Under the pieces are notes generated by a model. That model made no database searches and was not told where the DNA came from. It saw nothing but the letters and a program-made list of their open reading frames with translations. Below are positions 18,084 through 25,546 of a stretch of DNA of 64,000 nt, piece after piece. Source of the DNA: Ligilactobacillus faecis (GTDB taxonomy: Bacteria; Bacillota; Bacilli; Lactobacillales; Lactobacillaceae); the NCBI RefSeq assembly GCF_029889745.1, contig NZ_CP123639.1:472501-536500 (forward strand). The letters are read 5' to 3'. A program made the position numbers and the translations under genes. Every line of letters starts with the position of its first letter. Within the stretch, counting starts at the first letter, position 1.

Positions 18084-18107
18084 ATCCCGTGACTTCAGTC
18101 ATGGGAT
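18084..18107. repeat. Left-end subterminal hairpin of the IS605-type element
   Basis: 10-bp stem ATCCCGTGAC/GTCATGGGAT (one G-T pair) with a TTCA loop, the kind of structure recognised by single-strand TnpA. Confidence 0.8.
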
Positions 18108-18119
18108 GGATAGGCCCTG

Positions 18120-18569
18120 TCAAGCTCCGTAAGGGGCTTTTTTCATCTCATTGTATTTTTGATCGTTTATATATTTTTCAACTACTTCTTTACTCATATT
18201 ACCTAACGTGCTCATGTAGTAACTAGGAGACCATAAATGACCACTCCAGTATCGAGACTGCCGAATTTCCGGGTGTCGACGTAAGAAAATAAAGGCACTT
18301 CTGCCTTTGAGCGCTTTGATGGCGCTAGTCGGTGCCTTGCTAGGCGGAAAGCTAATTAAGACATGAACATGGTCAGGCATAACTTCCATTTTCTCGATTA
18401 CGATTTCGTTATCCTCGGCTACTTGCCATAGGATATCCTTCATTTCGTTTGATAACTCATCAGTAGTAAAAGTTTTATGACGATATTTAGTAACCCAAAT
18501 TAGATGGAAATGGAAGTTATAGATATATCGTCTGGTATATACTGCGTCTTTGATTTTATCTTTACTCAT
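18120..18569 (-). CDS. tnpA: IS200/IS605 TnpA (HUH single-strand transposase)
   Basis: 149 aa, normal size for the Y1 family. It carries the HUH motif in MEVMPDHVHVLISFPP (about 70-85) and the catalytic-helix Tyr in VVEKYINDQKYNE near the C-terminus; WVTKYRHKTF is a typical N-terminal segment. It excises and inserts the element as single-stranded DNA using the end hairpins. The frame is open to 18653, but MSKDKIKDAVYTRRYIYN at 18569 is the family start and lies in the correct position relative to the divergent tnpB. Confidence 0.94.
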   Translation of the reverse strand: MSKDKIKDAVYTRRYIYNFHFHLIWVTKYRHKTFTTDELSNEMKDILWQVAEDNEIVIEKMEVMPDHVHVLISFPPSKAPTSAIKALKGRSAFIFLRRHPEIRQSRYWSGHLWSPSYYMSTLGNMSKEVVEKYINDQKYNEMKKAPYGA

Positions 18570-18643
18570 TTTATTTACCCCTATATTTATTATCATTGAC
18601 ATATGATACAATATCATTATATCAATTAAGGAGGTGGAATTAA

Positions 18644-19894
18644 ATGAAATCAATGGCGAAAATGCAATATCATTATGGCCTGAAAATGCGTTGCTACCCT
18701 AGTGACCAACAAAAGCAGTTGATTAAAATTAACAGTGACGCTAGTCGCTTTATCTATAACGAAATGGTTGCGATCGGTAAGGAACTGATGCAACTTCGCA
18801 GAGTTAAGTTACCGATTGACACAGTCCAGGAGCGTATTAAGCAACTAACTATGCGTCAAAACGCTAAACAAATGTCTAATCACTATCAATTTTTAGAAGA
18901 TAAACGAATTGACAGTTTGGCGAAAGCTAATGCCATTCAGAACTACCGAAAAGCTTGGAATGCCTTTCGGAAGGTTCACACTGCTGGTGTTCCTAAATTT
19001 CATCGAAAGAGTTATCGCTGGCGTTATCAAACCAATTGTCAATACCCAGGGCAAAAGACTGCGTTGCTAACTAACGGTACAGTATGTTTTCTAGATAATA
19101 GCCATATCAAAGTACCTAAAATAGGATTGTTACGTGTTGCCGGTTCCCAAGCACGTCTCTTGAGGAGAATGTGTGAGACTAGAATTGGTACTGTGACATT
19201 GACTAAAGATCCAGCGGATCACTTCTTTCTATCAATGCAACTAGCTTCAGATGAATCTTTTGTTAAAGTGTCCAAAGCTAATCACGGACATATTGGAATT
19301 GATCTTAATACTGATAATTTCTTAACCGATAGTGACGGTAACACAGTTCCTAACCCACGATATTATCGTACTATTAAAGGCAAATTAGCTAAAGAACAGC
19401 GTATTCTATCTAGACGACAACGCCGTGCCAAGAAAGAACATCGCTCTTTACAGAATAGTAAAAATTACCAAAAGCAACGCTTGTTAGTTGCTAAACTCCA
19501 TGCCAAAGTAATGAACCAAAGACATAATTTCCTCCAACAAATCTCTACTGCACTAATCAAGAACCACGATTTAGTAGTAACTGAGGAGTTGCGTAGTAAG
19601 AATATGCTCAAGAATCATGCTTTAGCGCTTAGTATTTCTGACGTTGGCTGGCGAACATTTCTCGGCATGTTGGCTTATAAAGCTAAGCTGTATAATCATC
19701 AGTTCGTGACTGTCAGCCCGAAAAATACTACTCAAACTTGCAATGATTGTAGTTTTATCATGGGAACTAATAACACCGAGAAACTAACCTTGGCTGATCG
19801 TGAATGGACGTGTCCTAATTGTGGTATTCATCATATTCGTGATTGGAATGCAGCTAAAAATATTCTGGATAAGGGAATTGCTAAATTATCCTAG
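18644..19894 (+). CDS. tnpB: TnpB RNA-guided nuclease of the IS605-type element
   Basis: 416 aa, full length. A helical N-terminal part is followed by a split RuvC nuclease: Asp in HIGIDLNTDNFLTD (about 225), Glu in DLVVTEELRSKNML (about 312), a zinc ribbon CNDC...CPNCG (about 366-398) and the last Asp in HIRDWNAAKNIL (about 404). All catalytic positions are present. TnpB proteins of this family cut DNA guided by omega RNA made from the element's right end and favour retention of the element. AAGGAGGTG lies eight bases before the ATG. Confidence 0.95.
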   Translation: MKSMAKMQYHYGLKMRCYPSDQQKQLIKINSDASRFIYNEMVAIGKELMQLRRVKLPIDTVQERIKQLTMRQNAKQMSNHYQFLEDKRIDSLAKANAIQNYRKAWNAFRKVHTAGVPKFHRKSYRWRYQTNCQYPGQKTALLTNGTVCFLDNSHIKVPKIGLLRVAGSQARLLRRMCETRIGTVTLTKDPADHFFLSMQLASDESFVKVSKANHGHIGIDLNTDNFLTDSDGNTVPNPRYYRTIKGKLAKEQRILSRRQRRAKKEHRSLQNSKNYQKQRLLVAKLHAKVMNQRHNFLQQISTALIKNHDLVVTEELRSKNMLKNHALALSISDVGWRTFLGMLAYKAKLYNHQFVTVSPKNTTQTCNDCSFIMGTNNTEKLTLADREWTCPNCGIHHIRDWNAAKNILDKGIAKLS

Positions 19895-20075
19895 CTTATC
19901 TGTCCCTATGGCAACCTGGGGACATAAAAGGCGTTGGTAATTAGACGACCGCTACTTGATTGCAACCTTGGTTGGTCAAGCAAGTTGTCCCTATCTACGC
20001 AAATTGTGGTCTGAAATTCACGAGGATTTTCGGCTCACAAGCCATTGACTTTAGTCAGTGGTGGTTGACTTTACA
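19890..20075 (+). ncRNA. probable omega RNA (reRNA) scaffold for TnpB
   Basis: The 180 bp between the tnpB stop and the right end is non-coding but structured: TGTCCC...GGGGACA (19901-19924), CTTGATTGCAACC / GTTGGTCAAG (about 19950-19985) and the terminal hairpin 20042-20061. In the family the guide is the sequence just past the right end, here about TTGACTTTACAATTCAAGCG. The 5' boundary probably lies inside tnpB; boundaries are inferred. Confidence 0.5.
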
Positions 20076-20300
20076 ATTCAAGCGCAATTGTCCAAAGCAT
20101 TGATAAAGCTCAATTGCTCTGTCCCCAATACTAATGAAAAGAGATTACGATAATATTTGAAAAAATCCATACCAGCTGTAATAATTTATATAGTCACACT
20201 TGAAAGGAATGGTGCCTAGATAATTATTTCAAACATTATTGACAAGATAAATAAATCTTAAAATCGTAAATTCAACCACTAACATCAATTTGACTGATAA

Positions 20301-20332
20301 CACCCCAAGATCTGCAACATCTTGGGGTGTTT
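20301..20332 (+). terminator. Orphan terminator-like hairpin
   Basis: CACCCCAAGAT, 7-nt loop, ATCTTGGGGTG and TTT. No gene ends just before it on the plus strand; the 230 bases between the IS605-type element and this hairpin hold no ORF I can support. Confidence 0.6.
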
Positions 20333-20469
20333 CCTAGTGAAAAAATTGCTATATTTTAGATAGATGGAGATTTGAACTACCCCAACTTAACCTAAAACTG
20401 CCGTTTCTTAACGGTTTGAAGTTGGTGATTTTGGGAACACAGCAAACTTGCCAGTCTAGTTTTTCACTA

Positions 20470-20815
20470 AGTCGGTAGCGGTCACTGCTTTGTTACCATT
20501 CACAACACGTTTTTTAGCTAATTTTCTTTGATGTTACTTGTCGATCAGCAGGAGTGATGAACTTTTAGAGTTCTAACTGTAACGTCTGATCTTTCAGCCG
20601 TTTCTTTTGTTTTTATCATTGACATAATACTCATCACACACTTTATTTTTTCTATAGGTGTTACATCTTTTAATATGTTTTGGCAACAGTTAAACTACTC
20701 CCAACACTGTAAAATCAGAACAGTAGCAGCTAAACATAGCCACTTCTTTTGGTTCTAACATCGCCATAATATCTACCTCGCATTTTACAACAAGGTGATT
20801 TCTTCGTTCGCTCCG
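20470..20815 (-). pseudogene. Decayed IS607-like remnants (HTH and tnpB fragments)
   Basis: Three short minus-strand fragments are recognisable. From 20773, MAMLEPKEVAMFS looks like the start of an IS607-type resolvase helix-turn-helix. From about 20635, SMIKTKETAERSDVTVRTLKVHH is MerR-like. At 20560-20490, QRKLAKKRVVNGNK matches a TnpB segment also found at about 23920-23880. All are interrupted by stops within a few tens of codons. No function is expected. The flanking 20815-21180 holds no supportable gene. Confidence 0.5.
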
Positions 20816-21223
20816 AACCAAATGATTAATTCAAAGTTTTCTTTTTATATTTTTAAGATTATTATTAAAAAGATTGATTTTTAATTAAATTTATTATAGA
20901 ATTTATAACTGAAAGGTGCTTTGATCATCTCACCTTTCATGTCTAATGCTCACCTACAGTTTTTATAGTTGCTTCTGTAGAGCTTAGACTATCAATTCCG
21001 CTGTGTGCCCTCGATAAACGGGGGCATTTTGCTTATATATTTGAGAATAACACCTTAACAACAAAATTCCTCGTCAATCTTAAGCGAACATAGAAAATAT
21101 TTCCATTGTGTAGAGGCAAATAATTACTAGGCCGAATGTTTACTTCTACTCATTGGGATTAACTAAGGTTCAAAACAATTACTTAAATTTAGAATGTAAT
21201 TTCCCAAGATTTATTATAAAGCA

Positions 21224-21474
21224 TAGTGGAGTTGGTTAAAGTGCTCAGATGTGGTGCCCACAGAATTATAACTTTCTGAGAGGGTTAGTTTCCAAAAACA
21301 AGTTAAAAGATATACTTTCTCTGAGCTATATGTTAAATTTATATTAAGAGCTAACTAGCGTGGTGGCTCAGTTAAACTCTTCTTTGCTCGAGGTCGCTTT
21401 GTAGTTTTCAAGGTCTATAAAGCCAACTCGTATTATGTTTTCACTCTCGATGCGAGATCGAGAGTGTTTTTTTT
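21224..21474 (+). ncRNA. candidate structured small RNA
   Basis: A possible promoter (TTTAGA 21188-21193, 18 bp, TATTAT 21212-21217) is followed by about 250 nt without a supportable ORF and a very strong terminator. The ends can pair (GAGTTGG near 21230 with CCAACTC at 21423-21429), and further internal helices such as CTCAGA/TCTGAG are visible. I recognise no known RNA family. Low certainty; the region may be relic sequence. Confidence 0.35.
21442..21474 (+). terminator. Strong plus-strand terminator
   Basis: CACTCTCGAT, 5-nt loop, ATCGAGAGTG: perfect 10-bp stem followed by eight T. No coding gene precedes it on the plus strand; it faces the convergent APC permease gene. Confidence 0.85.
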
Positions 21475-21565
21475 GATTCTACCAAACAAAAAGCCCCGCT
21501 AAATAAAATATCGAAACTATGTAGATCAAATGCTAAGCGCCACATAATCAGAAAAAATTACAGTT

Positions 21566-21590
21566 TTTCCTTTCCTAATTTTATTTACTA
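21566..21590 (+). repeat. Direct repeat downstream of the APC permease gene
   Basis: CCTTTCCTAATTTTATTTA followed by a TACC-like tail; the same sequence recurs at 23362-23388 upstream of the gene. The permease is thus bracketed by near-identical 19-25 bp direct repeats. Confidence 0.7.
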
Positions 21591-21602
21591 CCGCATCCTA
21601 CA

Positions 21603-23237
21603 CTAAGAAAGTTTTACCTTTTCATTCAGACGATCAGCTTCCTCTAGATCTGGGTTGATCAGCAACCTGCTTTTTAGCCCCCACCAGTAGAAAAATAAAC
21701 TTACGATAATGATCGTCAAGAAATCATACGGATATTTGAAAAAATCATTCCCATGAAAACCACGACTACCAGCATACGACATCACTGATAGAAAGACAAG
21801 ATAGCATAAAAACCAACCACCACTTTTTAGTTGCTCTTTTAAAGAAGTTTGCTTGTTCTTTAATTCATAGTAAATATAAAGCGGTAACCCAAGTGCGATC
21901 GCTCCGATCACTTGAACAGTCGTCGGCCACATCGCCCAATAGATCGCTAAACTCGCGATCACAAACGTCACTGGTGCAACTAGTGGCATCCATTTTGACT
22001 GCACTGGACGGGTATAGTTTGGTCGGAGCTTTCTCAGTGAGATCACTGTGACTGGTCCTGTCGCATACGCTACTAAAGTTGCCACACCCATCACACTTGC
22101 TAGCAAACTCCAATCACGAAAGACTAAGACTAAAAGTGTCCCCACAAATAAATTAGCCAAATAAGCCAAACGTGGATTACCATATGTGCTATCGACTTCA
22201 CTTAACCACTGCGGGATCCGGCGGTTGCGCGTCATCGCCGCTAACGTCCGTCCTGACGTTGCTGCAAAAGAAACACCTGTGCCAAACGGTGAAATGAAGG
22301 CATCTAAATAAAGTAAGATCGATAACCAATGGAGCCCAAGTAAGATCGCAATATCTGCAAATGGCGAGGCAAATTTTAGTCCACTCCAACCAGCTTTAGC
22401 TAACTGTGCTGGTTCAACGGCTCCAATAAAAGCGACTTGTAAAGCAATATAGATCACCGTTGCAACTGTCAATGAGATCGTGATCGCCCAAAAAATATTT
22501 TTCTGTGGATCTTTGATCTCACCCCCGATATTGATCACTGTTTGAAAAGCATTATATGACAAGATGATCCCCGAAACAGTCGTTGCTTCAAAGATCGGAC
22601 TTGTTCCATTTGGCATAAAAGTCGCTAGTGAGTGTCCAAAATTTTCACTATGAAACCCAGAATACATCAATAAAGTGATCGTAAGTAACGGTACTAAGAT
22701 CTTAAAGACTGAGATCAGATTAGTAAAGCGTGTCAGCACACTGACTGACCAAAAGTTGATCAACGTAAAAACGACCATAAATAAAAAGACGATCCCTAGT
22801 CCCGCTAAAGTCAACTGACCTTGGCGCATAAAGTTGCTCGTCCAATTAGCCCATGACCACGGCCAAGTGCTCATATATTGGACTGCTGCTACCGCTTCGA
22901 TCGGGATCAAAGCTACTAGTGAGAGCCAGTTGGCCCACGAAGCGATAAACCCAACCAATGGTCCGTGGCTATACTGGGGGTAACGACTCATCCCCCCGCT
23001 TTCAGGAAGCATCACACCTAGTTCGATATAGTTGAATGCGATGATCCCGATCACAAAAGCCCCGATCACCCATGAGATCACCGCGGCTGGTCCTGCAACA
23101 GCGGCAGCTTCACTTGAACCAAAAAGCCATCCCGAGCCGATCAACGAGCTGATCGCAAGCATCGTAGCTGAAAATAAACTTATCCTTCTATTTTTCACTT
23201 TTATAAATCCCCAAATTCTTTTAGCGTTACTTTTCAT
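21603..23237 (-). CDS. amino acid permease, APC superfamily
   Basis: 544 aa with 12-14 predicted membrane helices. The first helix, SATMLAISSLIGSGWLFGSSEAA, is the unwound substrate-binding helix typical of APC carriers; GMSRYPQYSHG and the FxxxI-G-E-(I/K)-DP segment (GGEIKDPQKN) are also characteristic. It is presumably a proton-coupled amino acid importer; the substrate cannot be assigned. The ATG at 23237 has only a weak AGAAAG site; a GTG 13 codons in, with GGGGA before it, is an alternative start. A possible promoter lies at 23302-23330. The gene sits alone among decayed transposon remnants and between direct repeats, suggesting it may have arrived by transfer. Confidence 0.88.
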   Translation of the reverse strand: MKSNAKRIWGFIKVKNRRISLFSATMLAISSLIGSGWLFGSSEAAAVAGPAAVISWVIGAFVIGIIAFNYIELGVMLPESGGMSRYPQYSHGPLVGFIASWANWLSLVALIPIEAVAAVQYMSTWPWSWANWTSNFMRQGQLTLAGLGIVFLFMVVFTLINFWSVSVLTRFTNLISVFKILVPLLTITLLMYSGFHSENFGHSLATFMPNGTSPIFEATTVSGIILSYNAFQTVINIGGEIKDPQKNIFWAITISLTVATVIYIALQVAFIGAVEPAQLAKAGWSGLKFASPFADIAILLGLHWLSILLYLDAFISPFGTGVSFAATSGRTLAAMTRNRRIPQWLSEVDSTYGNPRLAYLANLFVGTLLVLVFRDWSLLASVMGVATLVAYATGPVTVISLRKLRPNYTRPVQSKWMPLVAPVTFVIASLAIYWAMWPTTVQVIGAIALGLPLYIYYELKNKQTSLKEQLKSGGWFLCYLVFLSVMSYAGSRGFHGNDFFKYPYDFLTIIIVSLFFYWWGLKSRLLINPDLEEADRLNEKVKLS

Positions 23238-23301
23238 TGTAACATATTCTTTCTAGACCAAACTCACCTAAAACACTTACAAATTTGCATAAGCATACTC
23301 T

Positions 23302-23330
23302 TCTATACAAGATGTAAGCAAGTATATCAA
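23302..23330 (-). promoter_or_regulatory. promoter of the APC permease gene
   Basis: Minus strand TTGATA (23330-23325), 17-bp spacer, TATAGA (23307-23302), 65 bp upstream of the start codon. Confidence 0.55.
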
Positions 23331-23361
23331 ATGATTATATCTTAAAAAGAAATATAGCTTT

Positions 23362-23388
23362 GCCTTTCCTAATTTTATTTATTACCCA
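23362..23388 (+). repeat. Direct repeat upstream of the APC permease gene
   Basis: CCTTTCCTAATTTTATTTA plus tail, matching 21566-21590. Confidence 0.7.
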
Positions 23389-23439
23389 GGTTCCTATATC
23401 CTAACTTGAGGTAATGACATTGACTAGCGCCGGTAACTT

Positions 23440-24420
23440 TAGAGTATGGCCCACCTTGTTATATTTTCTAATTTGATAAGATCAAAAGATCAGCTACCGC
23501 ATTTTCATCTCTGTCCATAGCTACACCACATTCATAACAAATATATTCATTATGCTTATACCATCAAGGCCAACTTTATCTTCACCAGACTTAATGAAGT
23601 CCAACTTAGGACAACACTGCGTGCTAAGCCAGTATTTATAGATTACTTTTTCACTAATACTTGTCTAAAGTGGTCGAATAATGAACGTTGTAGCTCTTTA
23701 GAAACAACATGTATCATCTGTTTTTCTTGGCTAGATCTTCTATCGCGATCTGATTGTAGTTAATTACTAACTTAGTAGTAAACTTTTGAATAATGTCACG
23801 TTATACCAGCCACTTTACGATTATCCCGCTGTAACTTTGGTCTCGTCTTAACGTAATTATTTGTTTTAGTAGATTTTTTACCATCACAACCCGTTTTTTA
23901 GCCAAATTTCTTTGATAATGCTTAATACGTTCATAGAGTCATTTCAAATTATCTGGCAAAGTATTGATCTTACCGTCTGTGTAGTTTAGATGTCCTACAT
24001 TGGCGTCAACAGCTAAGTTCTTACCTGCCTTTTCATCTCGACTCAAAAAGTAAATTAAAACAACTCTTAATTTATCTTCTAAGTTCTTAACAATTTTAAA
24101 TATAATATCATATCAAGTTTTGATTCCCAGAGACCTCTCTAAGCGTAGTTCCCCCATTAACACTCTTAACTAAATCTGCTTCAAAGCCTTACCTAGATCA
24201 AAAATCGCTAATTGTAAATAGCAAACAGATAACAAGTATTGCCAATTTTCTTTATTGGCTATTGATTCATCACAGACTTTACGCTCACTAAGTCGAGCTT
24301 TCGTATCTTCTAAAATCAACGAGCTATCGTAAATATCATTCTATAAAGCTAAATCTTGATTCCGACAAAAACATCGATAATCATATAGATCATCCTATCT
24401 TGCCCCTATATTTCCTTAAA
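23440..24420 (-). pseudogene. Decayed tnpB (IS605/IS607 OrfB-like) pseudogene
   Basis: Translating the minus strand in shifting frames recovers TnpB pieces in order: QRNLAKKRVV (about 23920-23890), then NNYVKTRPKLQRDNRKVAG (about 23865-23805), and near the C-terminus YICYECGVAMDRDENAVADL (about 23550-23480), the zinc-ribbon and last RuvC Asp block. Frameshifts and stops separate them. An upstream N-terminal part extends to roughly 24300-24400, where similarity is hard to see. This is not the same subfamily as the intact tnpB at 18644. No other gene is visible in 23400-24600. Confidence 0.7.
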
Positions 24421-24606
24421 CTAAACGGCAAGAAAACACATGAATAATACTTACCAAATCATCTACAAGTTCTTGTATCGGTCTCTATGTAACTTGGCAA
24501 AATACCCTAGCACTGAAGAATACATGTTATTCAAACACAGTAGGATCCTATGTCCATAACTAACAATTCACCCAAAATTAACTTTATAATTATATTCAAA
24601 TCTTGT

Positions 24607-24612
24607 TATAAT
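24607..24612 (+). promoter_or_regulatory. -10 element before the orphan 178-aa gene
   Basis: Consensus TATAAT 21 bp before the start codon; a weak TTTATA lies about 18 bp upstream as a -35. The leader would be very short. Confidence 0.45.
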
Positions 24613-24632
24613 TATGTTTAGGGGGAGATAAA

Positions 24633-25169
24633 ATGCTGAATATAAAAGCTATAATAAGTATTTTAAAATTGAGTATCAAGGAACATTTTATACTGTACTT
24701 TTTTGCTTTTTTAATGCTGATGGGAAATTTATTTGAAAAAGCATTGCACCTAGAATGGCTTTATAATAATTCTGCTTGGATAATACCTTTATTGACATTA
24801 TTTTTTATCGCCATTTTAACTGGTGAATTCCTCGAAAGTAGACAAAGAGAATTCGCAGAAAAAAAAGTTTTTAAGAAAGTTCATTGGAAGAAACATCATA
24901 AACAGTTACAATACAAGAATTATATTTTAAACCTTAAAGGTAGAAAAAAAACAATAGTATATTCGATGTATGAGAGTGATCGACATAGAGGTTACCTTAA
25001 TATCTACGATTCGGATGTATTGGATTTATTAGGACATGAAGTTATTATTCCACCGAGTAAAAGAATATTAGTCGATCACTACAGTAAGGTCATAAAACAT
25101 AATGAAATACAGCAATTGTTTATCTTAGCACCTATGGCTGTACAGATAATCGAAGAAAATCTACTGTAA
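24633..25169 (+). CDS. hypothetical membrane-anchored protein (178 aa)
   Basis: I recognise no family. The first 70 residues hold two hydrophobic helices (about 18-36 and 47-65), followed by a very basic segment (FAEKKVFKKVHWKKHHKQLQ) and a cytoplasm-like domain of about 90 residues (YILNLKGRKKTIVYSMYESD...IIPPSKRILVDHYSKV). GGGGGAG lies six bases before the ATG, and a consensus -10 and a good terminator frame it, so it appears to be a genuine, separately expressed gene. It sits between decayed tnpB and resolvase-like remnants. A cargo, immunity or phage-defence role is possible but not supported by sequence. Confidence 0.7.
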   Translation: MLNIKAIISILKLSIKEHFILYFFAFLMLMGNLFEKALHLEWLYNNSAWIIPLLTLFFIAILTGEFLESRQREFAEKKVFKKVHWKKHHKQLQYKNYILNLKGRKKTIVYSMYESDRHRGYLNIYDSDVLDLLGHEVIIPPSKRILVDHYSKVIKHNEIQQLFILAPMAVQIIEENLL

Positions 25170-25180
25170 GACTGGCAGAC

Positions 25181-25216
25181 TGAGTCATCAGCGTACGTTC
25201 TCTGGTGACTTTTTTG
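25181..25216 (+). terminator. Terminator of the orphan 178-aa gene
   Basis: AGTCATCAG, 10-nt loop, CTGGTGACT and six T, 12 bases past the stop codon. Confidence 0.82.
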
Positions 25217-25269
25217 TATATCCTCAAAAAACAGCTATATAGGTATCTGACATGCTCCTTAAATCTCGT

Positions 25270-25365
25270 TATTCTTCCATTTTTATAGTGTTTCAACAGA
25301 AGTTTCCAGTCTTTTAAACATTTCTTTTGATTTTATTATTGGCATATACACACTCCATATTTGCT
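25270..25365 (-). pseudogene. Remnant of a MerR-like/IS607 resolvase start
   Basis: From ATG about 25349 the minus strand reads MPIIKSKEMFKRLETSVETL, a stop, then KWKNNEI, resembling the helix-turn-helix start of IS607-type serine recombinases. GGAGTG precedes the ATG. It is similar in plan to the fragment near 20635. Confidence 0.45.
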
Positions 25366-25435
25366 TATATTCTAAAAATGTCACTTGCCCTGTTTTATTT
25401 ATAAATACATCTGCGACTTAGCCTGCCTATACCCT

Positions 25436-25490
25436 CAAAAAAAAAGAAAAGTACCTCAGAAATCAATTCCTCTAAGGTACTTTTCTCTCA
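25436..25490 (-). terminator. Terminator of the giant adhesin gene
   Basis: Minus strand AGAAAAGTACCT, 18-nt loop, AGGTACTTTTCT and a run of nine T. It lies about 60 bp past the stop codon and resembles the csp terminator at 14856-14905. Confidence 0.88.
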
Positions 25491-25546
25491 TAGAAGCAAA
25501 TTGTGGTATTACTTCCTTAAGATATCCTATTTAACTGTTTAATCCA

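Larger units (their letters stand above)
18070..20075. mobile_element. IS200/IS605-family element with divergent tnpA and tnpB
   Basis: About 2.0 kb. tnpA (minus) and tnpB (plus) diverge from a 74-bp gap. Subterminal hairpins lie at both ends: 18084-18107 (ATCCCGTGAC-TTCA-GTCATGGGAT) and 20042-20061 (CCATTGAC...GTCAGTGG). Family elements have no inverted repeats or target duplication, so the exact ends are estimated to within about 15 bp. Both genes look intact. Confidence 0.88.

Noticed and set aside
20360-20400. tRNA 3' end resembling a T-loop (GTTCAAATCTCC on the minus strand)
   Set aside because: No acceptor, anticodon or D arm can be built around it.
21241-21348. Short plus-strand ORF MWCPQNYNFLRGLV (about 32 codons) as a toxin-like peptide
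   Set aside because: No ribosome-binding site and no membrane-peptide pattern typical of type I toxins; treated as part of a possible non-coding RNA.
13308-25365. A prophage or integrative element covering the transposon-rich region
   Set aside because: No integrase, capsid, portal, terminase, replication or conjugation genes and no attachment-site repeats; only insertion sequences and remnants are seen.
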